DNA of 64,000 nt, taken from positions 1 to 64,000 of the forward strand of contig CAYZVS010000005.1 in assembly GCA_964482085.1 (NCBI GenBank), given 5' to 3'. The translations under genes and the position numbers were made by a program. The DNA comes from CAIXDN01 sp964482085 (GTDB lineage: Bacteria; Patescibacteriota; Patescibacteriia; 2-12-FULL-60-25). Below are positions 41,538 to 50,398 of this stretch, piece after piece (the first letter of the stretch is position 1; each line of letters starts with the position of its first letter). The notes beneath the pieces were generated by a model, which saw only the letters and a list, made by a program, of their open reading frames with translations, did no database searches and had not been told where the DNA came from.

Positions 41538-42600
41538 ACCACTTCTTGTTCACGTTGTCTGGACCTTAGGACGCGCCGGAGCCGAGCGCATGGTTTTGGA
41601 TTTGTGCCGCTCACTCTCGCACGAGTATCGCATTCAAGTGATTGCCCTCGGCGGGGGAGGTGATATGGAAGCGACGTTTAAGGCCGTCGGGATTCCGGTC
41701 TTTATCGCACCCGCAACTTCAACAGGTTGGGCAAGATGGAAATTGGTTGACTGGCTCGTCTCTCGTTGGTCCGCAGAAAAACCTGATCTCGTACAAACGC
41801 ATCTTGGTGCCGATGTCTGGGCAGGATTCGCTTGTCGTAAATTACGCATCCCACAAATCGTAACCGCGCACAGTCATGAACCGGGCTTATCATTTCCTGT
41901 TCGCCTTTTGCGACTCCAGGCCTATCGAGGCGCAACCCATGTGGTCTCTGTTTCCGATTCCGTCCGCCGCATGGTCACACGCCAATACGGTGTATCCATG
42001 TCCAAACAATCGGTGATTCGTATTGGTATCGACCTCACGCGCTTCACGCCACGCGATCCACATCAAGTAGGGGACATGCCGCATCTAGTAACCGTAGGTC
42101 GATTATTAGACGACAAGGGCCATACGGTTTTACTTGAGGCGCTCGCAAAGATCCGAAGACCATGGACTTGGCAAATCATTGGCGATGGTCCGGAACGCGT
42201 ATCGCTACAACGCAAAGCGGAACTGCTCGGTATCATGCCGCGCGTTAATTTTGTTGGTTCTGTCGATGATATTCCCGATCGCCTCCGCAACGCCGATCTT
42301 TTCTTGCTCGCCTCGCGCCATGAGGGTCAAGCAATCGCTGTCTTGGAAGCCGCCGCCGCTCAAGTCCCGATCATTGTCAGTGATTTACCCGTCTTTGCAG
42401 AAACCTTCACGGAAGCTGAAATGATCTTTGTTGCTCCAGCCGATGTTACAAAATGGACAGCGCAAATCTCAAGCGTTCTCAATCAATACGGACAAGCTTT
42501 AGAGCGTGCTCGCAAAGCCCGTATCGTAGTAGAACAACATTTTTCACTGGAAAGAATGAAGGAAGAATACAGAGCGCTTTATCATCGAATGCTGAAATAG
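41530..42600 (+). CDS. Glycosyltransferase family 4
   Basis: 356 residues, GT-B fold: VHVVWTLGRAGAERMVLDLC (the Gly-rich acceptor loop), VTAHSHEPG, then LVTVGRLLDDKGHTVLLEAL and FLLASRHEGQAIAVLEAAAA with the E-x7-E motif. Normal length for GT4. Likely adds a sugar to a lipid-linked or surface glycan. Translationally coupled to the O-antigen ligase-like gene (8-base overlap). Confidence 0.92.
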   Translation: MSKPLLVHVVWTLGRAGAERMVLDLCRSLSHEYRIQVIALGGGGDMEATFKAVGIPVFIAPATSTGWARWKLVDWLVSRWSAEKPDLVQTHLGADVWAGFACRKLRIPQIVTAHSHEPGLSFPVRLLRLQAYRGATHVVSVSDSVRRMVTRQYGVSMSKQSVIRIGIDLTRFTPRDPHQVGDMPHLVTVGRLLDDKGHTVLLEALAKIRRPWTWQIIGDGPERVSLQRKAELLGIMPRVNFVGSVDDIPDRLRNADLFLLASRHEGQAIAVLEAAAAQVPIIVSDLPVFAETFTEAEMIFVAPADVTKWTAQISSVLNQYGQALERARKARIVVEQHFSLERMKEEYRALYHRMLK

Positions 42601-42606
42601 AGTGAT

Positions 42607-42696
42607 GTCATCCCCGCGTAGGCGGGGATCCAGCTGAGCGAATTGAATAAAAGTTCTGATTATTTGGTTCTGGATTCCCGTCTTCACGGGAATGAC
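42607..42696. repeat. 90-base double-hairpin dispersed repeat
   Basis: Begins GTCATCCCCGCGTAGGCGGG and ends CACGGGAATGAC, so the ends are inverted copies. It holds two hairpins, ATCCCCGC/GCGGGGAT and ATTCCCGT/ACGGGAAT, joined by about 45 bases. A second 90-base copy lies at 63318 with matching base-pair changes. Sits between two glycosyltransferase genes, 15 bases before the next ATG. Confidence 0.85.
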
Positions 42697-42711
42697 ATAT
42701 ACTTCAGAGAA

Positions 42712-43938
42712 ATGCGTATCCTTCAAGTAAATAAATTCTTTGATCTCCACGGCGGCGCGGAGGTGTATATGCATGGATTGATTGACGAGCTGGAGGCTCG
42801 CGGTCATGTCGTTCATGCGTTCTCAACGCGCGGAGTAAAAAATTTACCAAATCGCGATGAAAAGTATTTTGTCACACGCTATCACTTGGATCGCTCGGAT
42901 GGATTTTGGACAGATCTGAAAAAAGCCAGAAACTTTATTTGGAATGTCGAAGCAAAAAAAGCCTTCGCGCAGATGCTCGATGATGTAAAACCGGAAGTTA
43001 TTCATCTTCATAATTTATATCATCACCTTTCATCATCTTTATTACCGGAAATCCGTAAACGCAATATTCCTTGCGTCCAAACCCTGCACGACTACAAGCT
43101 CGCCGCTCCAAATTACTCGATGTTTGATCACGGCGCTCCATGTGAACGCAGTAAAGGCGGCAAGTATTACAACGTGATCCTGCATCGATGCATGTCGGAT
43201 AAGTTCATCTACAACGCGCTTCCAGCTCTTGAGATGTACTTCACCAAATTTAGGCAGAGCTATGAACGAACCGTCGCGATTTTTCTTTGTCCTTCACGTT
43301 TCATAAAAGAAAAAATGGAAGATTGGGGCGAGCCAGCTGGAAAGTTACGTTATGTTCCAAATCCAACAGGTTGGATCGATACACCAGCCGTCCGTGGCGG
43401 GGGATATCTAATTTTTGCCGGACGACTATCAGAAGAAAAAGGTTTGGAGAGTTTTATCGAGGCTTCCGCAAAAGTTCCAGAGCTTCCCGTAAAAATTGCG
43501 GGACGTGGTCCACTGGAAGAAAAGCTCAAAAAACTCGTAAAAGATAAAGGCGCGCATCATATCGAGTTTCTCGGCTTTGTCGCGCCAGCAGAACTACAGA
43601 AGCTTCGCGATCGCGCAGAAGCACTCGTCCTCCCAACACTGAGTTATGAAAATGCCAGCGGCTCAGTTCTTGAGGCGATGGCCAGCGGCCTACCCTGTCT
43701 CGTCACCCGTACCGGCGGAAATCCAGAACTTGTCGCCGACGGCGAGAATGGCTTCCTTGTAAACCCCGGCGACGTCGATGATTGGCTTCGCACCCTCCGC
43801 CGCTTCCTTGCGACTCCAAAGGAAGTTCGCGACCAAATGGGCGCAAAGGGCCGTGAACGCATCCAAGCCAAGCATCTCTGGAAGAATCACGTCGATACGG
43901 TACTGGACTGCTATCGCGATGCAGGAGCGAGGGATTGA
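42712..43938 (+). CDS. Glycosyltransferase family 4
   Basis: 408 residues. MRILQVNKFFDLHGGAEVYM opens the acceptor half; PEVIHLHNLYHHLSSSLLPE, VQTLHDYKLAAPNYSMFDHG and a Cys-containing insert (CERSKGGKYYNVILHRCM) follow; the donor half has LIFAGRLSEEKGLESFIEA and TLSYENASGSVLEAMASGLP. Typical of WcaL/GumH-like enzymes with the Cys insert. The in-frame sequence upstream of 42712 is the dispersed repeat and is not counted as protein. A promoter for the helicase remnant begins inside its last codons. Confidence 0.92.
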   Translation: MRILQVNKFFDLHGGAEVYMHGLIDELEARGHVVHAFSTRGVKNLPNRDEKYFVTRYHLDRSDGFWTDLKKARNFIWNVEAKKAFAQMLDDVKPEVIHLHNLYHHLSSSLLPEIRKRNIPCVQTLHDYKLAAPNYSMFDHGAPCERSKGGKYYNVILHRCMSDKFIYNALPALEMYFTKFRQSYERTVAIFLCPSRFIKEKMEDWGEPAGKLRYVPNPTGWIDTPAVRGGGYLIFAGRLSEEKGLESFIEASAKVPELPVKIAGRGPLEEKLKKLVKDKGAHHIEFLGFVAPAELQKLRDRAEALVLPTLSYENASGSVLEAMASGLPCLVTRTGGNPELVADGENGFLVNPGDVDDWLRTLRRFLATPKEVRDQMGAKGRERIQAKHLWKNHVDTVLDCYRDAGARD

Positions 43939-43963
43939 CGAAATATCAAAATATTGCTAAGTA
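43935..43963 (+). promoter_or_regulatory. Promoter of the helicase remnant
   Basis: TTGACG (43935-43940), spacer 17, TAAGTA (43958-43963). The -35 box overlaps the stop of the glycosyltransferase gene, and the -10 box abuts the terminator hairpin. Confidence 0.7.
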
Positions 43964-43999
43964 GAGCGCACGGGAATAACCCCGTGCGCTCCTATTATT
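43964..43999 (+). terminator. Intrinsic terminator of the glycosyltransferase operon
   Basis: GAGCGCACGGG / CCCGTGCGCTC with loop AATAAC, then CTATTATT. Transcripts from the promoter at 43935 would start inside the left arm and so escape termination. Confidence 0.85.
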
Positions 44000-44011
44000 C
44001 AAGAGGTAATC

Positions 44012-45372
44012 GTGATCCAGCCCCATGCGTACCAGGTTCCGATCATCAAGAATGTCGCCAAGGCGCTGAAGCGCGACGGCAAGACGCTCATGGTGATGGC
44101 TACCGGTACCGGGGAGACCATCACGGGCGCACTCGTCGTGCAGAAGCTGCTACGCTCCAAGGAGCGCATGCTGTTTCTCTGTCACAACAACGAGATCCTC
44201 CGCCAGTCCATGCTCGCGTACCGCGCCGTGTTCAACGGTAGTCGGTCGATGGGCATGTTCACGGGTGAAGAGAAGTCCGACCCCAAGACCGTCCAGTTCC
44301 TGTTCGCTTCTTTTCAGACCATGCAGGGTTGGAGGAAGAAGTTCGCGCCGGATGCCTTCGACATGGTCGTGGTCGATGAAAGTCACCACTCCCAAGCCGA
44401 GACCTACCGTCCGACCATCGAGTACTTCCGTCCCAAGTTTCTGCTTGGCAAGACGACAAGAACATCCGCGATCTCTTCGGAGAGTCGTCGGTCACGCTCT
44501 CGCTCGAGGAGGCGATCGCTCGGAAGTACCTTTCCGATATCAACTATAAGTTGATGACGGTCGGTACAGCGTCGCGTGATGCAATCCGCGAGCTCAATCG
44601 TCGTGTTCTGCAAGGGGAGCGCATCACGCTCCGTGAGTTGAACGACAACGTTTTCATCGAGAGACTCGACACCGACATCGCTAATGACATCATGAGCTAC
44701 AAGGCTCAAGGCATCATCTTCTGCACCGACATCAAGCAGGCAGAAGGTATGGCCAAGCTCCTCAAAAAGGCGCGGCCGTATCACAGCAAGCTTGATCGTA
44801 AGGAGCTGGATGCCGATCTCGAAGGATTCCGTCGAGGTCGCATCAAGTACCTGCTGACGGTGGACATGTTCAACGAGGGAATCGACGTTCCGGACACGGA
44901 GCTTGTCGTCTTCCTTCGCTCGACCGAGTCCAAGACCGTGTACTTGCAGCAGCTCGGCCGCGGGCTTCGCAAGGCGCCTGGCAAGACCAAGGTCACGGTT
45001 CTCGACTTTGTCGGCAACTGCGACCGTATCAAAATGGTCTCGGATTTCATGGACAAGATCGACGACTATGGTCCCAAGGAGGAGGGGCCGAGGCGTGGTC
45101 CGAGGATCGCTCGAGAGATCGATGCCTCGAGCATCATCTTCGAGCTCGATCAAGAAGCTCGCGACATTCGGGACATCATGCACCGGATCGACGTCGAGCT
45201 CTACCCGACGATGGCCGAGGCGGTGAAGGCGGTGCAGAGGCTTGGAATCAGTAGCTAAGACGAATACAGGCAGCAATACAAACAAGATTCTCGACTGCCA
45301 TCGAACCCACATATCTACTACGCCATCTCGTGGAAGTCCTGGCCCCACTTCCTCGGCAAGGTGAAGAGCTAA
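44012..45372 (+). pseudogene. Decayed superfamily 2 helicase (DEAD/DEAH, ResIII type)
   Basis: Reads from a GTG at 44012 (AGAGG upstream) as MIQPHAYQVPIIKNVAKAL, then MVMATGTGETITGALVV: the Walker A Lys is Glu. Motif II is intact (MVVVDESHHSQAETYRP). After PKFLLG at about 44450 the expected TATP region (motif III) is missing and the frame shifts; the next frame resumes as DDKNIRDLFGESSVTLSLEE. Motifs IV-VI are kept (IIFCTDIKQAEGMAKLL, LLTVDMFNEGIDVPDTELVV, QQLGRGLRKAPGK). A TAA at 45256 interrupts the tail; the same frame continues DEYRQQYKQDSRLPSNPHIY to TAA at 45370. Three separate lesions make loss of function likely. Confidence 0.8.
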
Positions 45373-45378
45373 CACTCT

Positions 45379-45420
45379 GAACGCCGTCACTCACTCCTGA
45401 GTGGCGGCGTTCTTCGTTTT
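45379..45420 (+). terminator. Intrinsic terminator after the helicase remnant
   Basis: GAACGCCG-T-CACTCA pairs with TGAGTG-G-CGGCGTTC, loop CTCC, then TTCGTTTTAG. Kept intact although the gene is decayed. Confidence 0.88.
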
Positions 45421-45465
45421 AGTTCGTCACTTTAACAAAAAATTCCGCTATGCTACGCTGTTCTT

Positions 45466-47460
45466 ATGCGGCGTAGCATCTTTTCGATACTCGCCATCGC
45501 AGTATTGTCCGCGAGCGTTTTTCCATCTCCGAGTCTAGCGGCTATCGGCAACGATCAATCGCCAAAGCTCATCAATTTTTTTCTCGGCTATGAAATCAAG
45601 GCTGATGATCCAGCTAAACTCGCACGCTGGGATATCGTTGTTCTCGACATGGACCAAACTTTTCAATTTCCTGACCGCGTCCGTCAAATCAAGCAGATTA
45701 ATCCAAATGTAAAATTGCTCGCCTACGTCAGTTCCAGTGAAATTGCCCAAGCGCGCTATGGCGGCGATCTGCGTTCTCCTGGTCGTAAACTTGCCAGCAG
45801 AATTCCAGAAGCGTTTTTTCTTCCGCGAGCAAGTGGAGCTCGTGCGAGTTGGTGGCCGGGTGCATATCTTCTGAACGCTTCGACACTCGCGCCTTCCGTT
45901 GGTGGCCAAACGTGGCGTACTTTTCTTGGTCCATTCATCCGGGATGAAGTGATGTCGACGGGATTGTGGGATGGAGTCTTCCTAGATGCAGCTTATGAGA
46001 ATGTCACAGGACCTTTTGGTAATGATCTCGATCCTGATCGCAATGGAAAAGTAAACACACCGTCAGAAATAAACGCGACCTACAAAGCCGGCATGCGTGA
46101 GCTGATTCAAAATGTCAGACGCGCTATCGGTAACGACAAAATAATAATAAATAATTCCAGCGCAGCTTACGCCGACATCAGCAACGGTGTTTTATATGAA
46201 AATTTTCCGCGCTCTGGCTTCACGGGCCCCTTTAATGAGCTTCGTTCTACGCTCACAAAAAGCCCAGCTCCAAAAGTAAGCGCGATCAATACCAACACAA
46301 ATAATCGTGAAAACCCCAATGATTTCAGGTTGATGCGATATGGACTCACAAGCGCGCTCGTTGCAGACAGTTATTACTCATTTGATGCAGGTGATTCCGG
46401 TCATCATCGCACATGGTGGTATGACGAGTACGAGGCAACCATCGGAAATGTGAGACGGGATGCACGTAATATCAAGACAAGCGTCTGGAGCCGCGAGTAT
46501 GAACGCGGCATTGCGATCGTGAATGCAAGTAAACAATCAGAGCAAGTAACCTTGCCTGGTGAGTTTGAAAAACTACGCGGATCACAAGATCCAAAAATTA
46601 ACGACGGATCAATCGTCACACGTGTCACCGTACCTGCAGAAGATGGCATCGTTCTCATTCGTCGCTCCGATGCAACAGAGGTTGTCGGCGCATCCGTCCG
46701 CAACGGCGATTTCTTACAAGTCTTTGACGAGACGGGTCGCCGTCTCCGCAACGGTTTCTTTGCGCAACGCGACGATGTCCCGGGTGGAGCAAATGTGATC
46801 GCCGTCGATCTTGATCGCAATGGAAGTGAAGATCTCGTTTTCTCAAATGCCGCTGAAGTCACCGTACGTCTTTCCGGAGCATCCGATGTTAAGTTCCGTC
46901 CCTACGGCTCCAACTATCGCGGAGCGATTTCCATCGCCGCAGGCCAAACAGACAGAGACGCAGCTTGGGAGCTCGTGCTTGCCCCAGACGGAAACTCAGA
47001 ACCAAAAGTCTTGATCACAGACTTGCGTGGTCGCGTACGTAAATCGTGGCTAGCTTATCAATCGCGTTTTCGCGGCGGCGTCTCCCTAGCGATAGGCGAT
47101 CTCAATGGGGATGGACTACGTGAAATCTTTACCGGAACTGGTGCGGGCGGAGGTCCGCATGTCCGCAGCTTTAAAACCGATGGAGCCATTTGGCGCGGTG
47201 GATTCTTTGCATTCAACGAGTCTGAGCGCGCAGGTGTCCGTGTTGCTATCGGTGACGTTGACGGCGATGGTCGCGATGAGCTCGTCGTTGGTTCCGGCAT
47301 CGGAGCAGCGCCCAAAGTACGGGTGTATGATGCAGACGGTAGATTACGCTCGGAATTTGTTCCTTCTGGGGTGACGGCCGCGCAAGGAGTACGTCCGGTT
47401 CTGTCCGATATCGATGGCGATGGCAAAAGAGAAATTCTGATCCCTGGTGCTGTTTTCTAA
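45466..47460 (+). CDS. Secreted GHL15-type glycoside hydrolase-like protein with FG-GAP repeats
   Basis: 664 residues with a cleavable signal peptide (SIFSILAIAVLSASVFPSPSLA). Residues about 30-390 look like the putative glycoside hydrolase-like TIM barrel (GHL15): INFFLGYEI, WDIVVLDMD, LLAYVSSSEIAQ, GLWDGVFLDAAYENVTGPFG, IIINNSSAAYADISNGVLYE, LVADSYYSFD. The C-terminal 250 residues carry three or four FG-GAP/VCBS-type calcium loops (DLDRNGSEDLVFSN, DLNGDGLREIFTG, DVDGDGRDELVVG, DIDGDGKREILIP), as in a beta-propeller. Substrate unknown, likely a polysaccharide. The next gene starts 5 bases later. Confidence 0.75.
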   Translation: MRRSIFSILAIAVLSASVFPSPSLAAIGNDQSPKLINFFLGYEIKADDPAKLARWDIVVLDMDQTFQFPDRVRQIKQINPNVKLLAYVSSSEIAQARYGGDLRSPGRKLASRIPEAFFLPRASGARASWWPGAYLLNASTLAPSVGGQTWRTFLGPFIRDEVMSTGLWDGVFLDAAYENVTGPFGNDLDPDRNGKVNTPSEINATYKAGMRELIQNVRRAIGNDKIIINNSSAAYADISNGVLYENFPRSGFTGPFNELRSTLTKSPAPKVSAINTNTNNRENPNDFRLMRYGLTSALVADSYYSFDAGDSGHHRTWWYDEYEATIGNVRRDARNIKTSVWSREYERGIAIVNASKQSEQVTLPGEFEKLRGSQDPKINDGSIVTRVTVPAEDGIVLIRRSDATEVVGASVRNGDFLQVFDETGRRLRNGFFAQRDDVPGGANVIAVDLDRNGSEDLVFSNAAEVTVRLSGASDVKFRPYGSNYRGAISIAAGQTDRDAAWELVLAPDGNSEPKVLITDLRGRVRKSWLAYQSRFRGGVSLAIGDLNGDGLREIFTGTGAGGGPHVRSFKTDGAIWRGGFFAFNESERAGVRVAIGDVDGDGRDELVVGSGIGAAPKVRVYDADGRLRSEFVPSGVTAAQGVRPVLSDIDGDGKREILIPGAVF

Positions 47461-47464
47461 ATAT

Positions 47465-48994
47465 ATGTCCGATGAAACAAAAAAAATCGACGGTCTTACC
47501 ATGCACGGCGCAAGAGTTGCCCTAACTCCTGCGCGTGCGGTCACGTCACATCTACGCAAACGATATCGTGAACGATATCGTGGCCGATATAAATACGCCT
47601 CACTCGTATTTGCTTTTGATCTTGCTGTCTTTGGTATCGCGGCAACACTCGTCGCGATCAATATTTACATCTACCTCGCACTTCCGCCGCAAAAACCAAC
47701 GCTCGGAGTCGTTTTTAAAACGGCGCCTGTGCAGACAGCGGCGCCACAAGCACTCTTTGCCGAGGTTGATGCACGTGGTCAAGATTCTAATGGTCCAGTT
47801 TCCTTGCGATGGAATTTGCCAGCTGGAACGGAAATTTTAGAAGCAGAACCGCCGCTCGATTCTTCCAATGAAGTACAGCTCGGTAATCTGAAAGCAGGGG
47901 AGAATGCTACTTCCCGACTCGTTGTCCGATTTTTTTCACCGCAAGGCAACATGCGTTTTGGATTTGAAGTGAGTGACAATGCGCGCGTTCTTACGGGATA
48001 TGAAAGTCGCCAAGTGACAGGTTCTGCGCTTTTGTTTGAGCCATTATTTGATGATGGCGCGACGCGTTCCGATGGCAGTATTCCGATGCGGCTTTCTAAC
48101 AGAAGTAACCGTCTGCTTGAAAACATCACATTAGCTGGTGTTGACCAAACTCTTGTCGATGCTCTTGAACCAGATCAAGACATGATCGTCTTTGCCAAAC
48201 CCGGACATGTTTCTGCTCTGATGCGCGCTTATCCGATCGTAGAGCGCGAGCTTGTCGCGGCACCCATAAATCAAGATGCAAAAATTACATTACGTCCTTC
48301 TACAGGAAATACAGCACGTCTTGATGTCTCGATACCCGTTGCCGGAAAAGTAGAAGTCTATCACCCAGGCCTCGTACATCCGCATATAAAAAAATTCGAT
48401 GTTCCCGCCGGTACAAGAACGCTCACGATCCCGCTCGACAGACCTTCTGATGACGCAGCTTGGTACGCGGTCGCGAGCGGTCCTGCAGGCTATGGCATTG
48501 TGGCAGAATCCCGCGTGACAACGCCGTTTGATGCCTCCGCGGCTATTCGTTATTACGCTTCAACGGGTGACCAAATCGGGATTGGTCCTCTGCCGCCGCG
48601 CGTCGGTGAAGAGACGCGCTATTGGTTACAGGTCGCACTCGGTCCAACATCCAAAGATCTTTCTGATGTCAGCATCCGTATGCGACTCCCGTCCGGCGTA
48701 AAACACACAGGACGCGACGCCTTACCATCCGGCGGCGGAATCTCGGAAACCGATGGCGAGCTGATCTGGAAGCTTCCGTATCTTGCCGCCAATTCAGAAG
48801 GGGCAACTGTCCGTGTCGAGCTCGCGCTTATCCCAACAGAATCCATGATCGGCAAAGCGCCATTATTAATCGAGTCAATTTCCGCTCGTGCAATAGAAGT
48901 AGCATCCGGTCTAACACTCGACGCCTCCATCAACGGACTCGACACGTCATTGCCAGAAGATGAAAAAGGAAGAAATAAAGGGATCGTTGAGTAA
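47465..48994 (+). CDS. Single-pass membrane protein with large outside beta domain
   Basis: 509 residues. Basic N-terminal tail with a repeat-like KRYRERYRGRYKYA just before the one membrane span (LVFAFDLAVFGIAATLVAIN), then about 450 residues of beta-sandwich-like sequence (VSLRWNLPAGTEILEAEPPL, ISIPVAGKVEVYHPG, TRYWLQVALGPTSKDLSDVS) that resembles tandem DUF11/conserved-repeat or immunoglobulin-like domains. No enzyme motif. Follows the GHL15 gene by 4 bases and probably works with it at the cell surface. Confidence 0.7.
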   Translation: MSDETKKIDGLTMHGARVALTPARAVTSHLRKRYRERYRGRYKYASLVFAFDLAVFGIAATLVAINIYIYLALPPQKPTLGVVFKTAPVQTAAPQALFAEVDARGQDSNGPVSLRWNLPAGTEILEAEPPLDSSNEVQLGNLKAGENATSRLVVRFFSPQGNMRFGFEVSDNARVLTGYESRQVTGSALLFEPLFDDGATRSDGSIPMRLSNRSNRLLENITLAGVDQTLVDALEPDQDMIVFAKPGHVSALMRAYPIVERELVAAPINQDAKITLRPSTGNTARLDVSIPVAGKVEVYHPGLVHPHIKKFDVPAGTRTLTIPLDRPSDDAAWYAVASGPAGYGIVAESRVTTPFDASAAIRYYASTGDQIGIGPLPPRVGEETRYWLQVALGPTSKDLSDVSIRMRLPSGVKHTGRDALPSGGGISETDGELIWKLPYLAANSEGATVRVELALIPTESMIGKAPLLIESISARAIEVASGLTLDASINGLDTSLPEDEKGRNKGIVE

Positions 48995-50029
48995 TTACGT
49001 AATCAACATCGCATCGCCAAAAGAATAAAAGCGATAGTCATACTCGATCGCGTGTTTATAGGCGTTCATGATCGACTCGCGACCAGCAAAAGCACTTACA
49101 AGTACAATCAGCGTTGATTTTGGAAGATGAAAATTCGTAATCATTCCATCGGCAACTTTGAATTCGTAGCCCGGTGTAATAAACAAACTCGTAAATCCTG
49201 ACCAGTTGGAAGTTTTTCCTTGTGTTGCCCAGCTTTCAAGCGCGCGCATCGCTGTTGTTCCAACAACGATCACACGTCGGCCTTCTTTTTTAGCTTTTTC
49301 GATTGCTAGCGAAGTAGTTTCTGGAACATGTGCCCACTCGGAATGCATTACATGTTCTTCCAGCGTCTCGCCTTTCATTGGCCGGAATGTTCCAAGTCCA
49401 ACATGCAGTGTTATAAAGTTTGTGTCGACGCCTTTTTCACGTAGCTTCTCGAGTAACGCATCCGTAAAATGAAATCCGGCCGTTGGTGCAGCTACTGAGC
49501 CAACATTTTTGGCATAAGTCGTCTGGTAAACGGAAGTATTTTCTTTGGTCGGCTCCAGATAGGGTGGAACAGGTACCTCGCCATATCGATCAGCAAGCTC
49601 AAACACGCCTTGCGGATACATACCAAAATCGATATCAACCGTTCCGTCATCTCGTTTACCAAGAACGCGCGCCTTTGTTCCATCCGCAAACTCTACACGG
49701 CATCCGGAATGGAGCTTTTTCCCTGGTCTAGCGAGTGCGATCCAGATATCTCCTTCAGGGCGCAGTAGGAAAATCTCCACTTCCTTCCCGGCCTCACGAG
49801 TATTCTTTCCGTAGATAACCGCTTTAAGTCTCGCTTTAAAAACCTTTGAATCATTAAAAATAAGGAGATCCCCCTTGCGTAAAAGCTCGGGCAAATCACT
49901 TACCTGTTTGCCTTGAATCGTTCCCGTATTCCGGTCGAGCGCTAAAAGCTTGGCCGCTTCACGCGGTTCCATGGGATTCTGGGCAATGCGCTCCGGAGGG
50001 AGAACGTAATCAAAGAGAGAGGTTTTCAT
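48995..50029 (-). CDS. queA: S-adenosylmethionine:tRNA ribosyltransferase-isomerase
   Basis: 344 residues, normal length. Makes epoxyqueuosine from preQ1 on tRNA, using S-adenosylmethionine as ribosyl donor. Family motifs: FDYVLPPERIAQNPMEPREA, LLVFNDSKV-type FNDSKVFKARL, EIFLLRPEG, YGEVPVPPYL, YQTTYAKNVGSVAAPTAGFH and ITLHVGLGTFRPM, ending with YRFYSFGDAMLI. Convergent with the preceding gene, stops are adjacent. tRNA modification fits with tsaB elsewhere in the window. Confidence 0.97.
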   Translation of the reverse strand: MKTSLFDYVLPPERIAQNPMEPREAAKLLALDRNTGTIQGKQVSDLPELLRKGDLLIFNDSKVFKARLKAVIYGKNTREAGKEVEIFLLRPEGDIWIALARPGKKLHSGCRVEFADGTKARVLGKRDDGTVDIDFGMYPQGVFELADRYGEVPVPPYLEPTKENTSVYQTTYAKNVGSVAAPTAGFHFTDALLEKLREKGVDTNFITLHVGLGTFRPMKGETLEEHVMHSEWAHVPETTSLAIEKAKKEGRRVIVVGTTAMRALESWATQGKTSNWSGFTSLFITPGYEFKVADGMITNFHLPKSTLIVLVSAFAGRESIMNAYKHAIEYDYRFYSFGDAMLIT

Positions 50030-50037
50030 TTGCGCTA

Positions 50038-50066
50038 GGTATAGATGATTTTTTTGATTTTGTCTA
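50038..50066 (-). promoter_or_regulatory. Promoter of queA, leaderless
   Basis: Minus strand TAGACA (50066-50061), spacer 17, TATACC (50043-50038); the ATG at 50029 is 8 bases later. Confidence 0.6.
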
Positions 50067-50075
50067 GGGTGACAC

Positions 50076-50104
50076 TTGACGGAACTCGATAGATTTCATA
50101 CTAT
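50076..50104 (+). promoter_or_regulatory. Promoter of the AbrB-type regulator gene
   Basis: TTGACG (50076-50081), spacer 17, TACTAT (50099-50104), back to back with the queA promoter. Confidence 0.6.
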
Positions 50105-50123
50105 TCATACCGTTCATACTCCT

Positions 50124-50354
50124 ATGAAAACCGCCTGCAACCCAGACGACCATATGCTCGGCTCTACCGTTATGGGAGAGCGCGGCCAAGTTGTGATTCC
50201 CAAGGAATTCCGTGATAAAATGGCTCTTGAATCCGGTGCTCGTCTGGTAGTCATGCAGCATGGCGATGGGCCGATCTGTCTCATCAAAGCCGATGAAATG
50301 AAAGAATTTGTAAAAAGCATGTACGATAAAATCAATTCCGTTTTGGGTAAATAA
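50124..50354 (+). CDS. AbrB/SpoVT-type swapped-hairpin DNA-binding protein
   Basis: 76 residues. STVMGERGQVVIPKEFRDKM is the AbrB/MazE swapped-hairpin signature, followed by LESGARLVVMQHGDGPICLI and a helical tail (FVKSMYDKINSVLGK). Dimers of this kind bind DNA as regulators, either as stand-alone transition-state regulators or as antitoxins. No toxin-like gene follows; the next genes encode an exporter, so control of the exporter operon is the better guess. In-frame codons upstream of 50124 lie in the promoter. Confidence 0.88.
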   Translation: MKTACNPDDHMLGSTVMGERGQVVIPKEFRDKMALESGARLVVMQHGDGPICLIKADEMKEFVKSMYDKINSVLGK

Positions 50355-50398
50355 CCTTATCTCTATCGATTCAGGCTCCGGAGGAAGCCATCATATAT

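Noticed and set aside
45256..45258. Recoded stop codon (alternative genetic code) in the helicase gene
   Set aside because: The codon is TAA; CPR recoding known to me concerns UGA, and TAA ends many genes here. Two other lesions in the same gene favour decay.
44404..45390. 328-residue minus-strand frame opposite the helicase remnant
   Set aside because: Antisense shadow of GC-rich codons; helicase motifs are on the plus strand.
50124..50354. AbrB-type gene as antitoxin of a toxin-antitoxin pair
   Set aside because: No PIN, MazF or other toxin-like gene lies next to it; the next gene is an exporter component.
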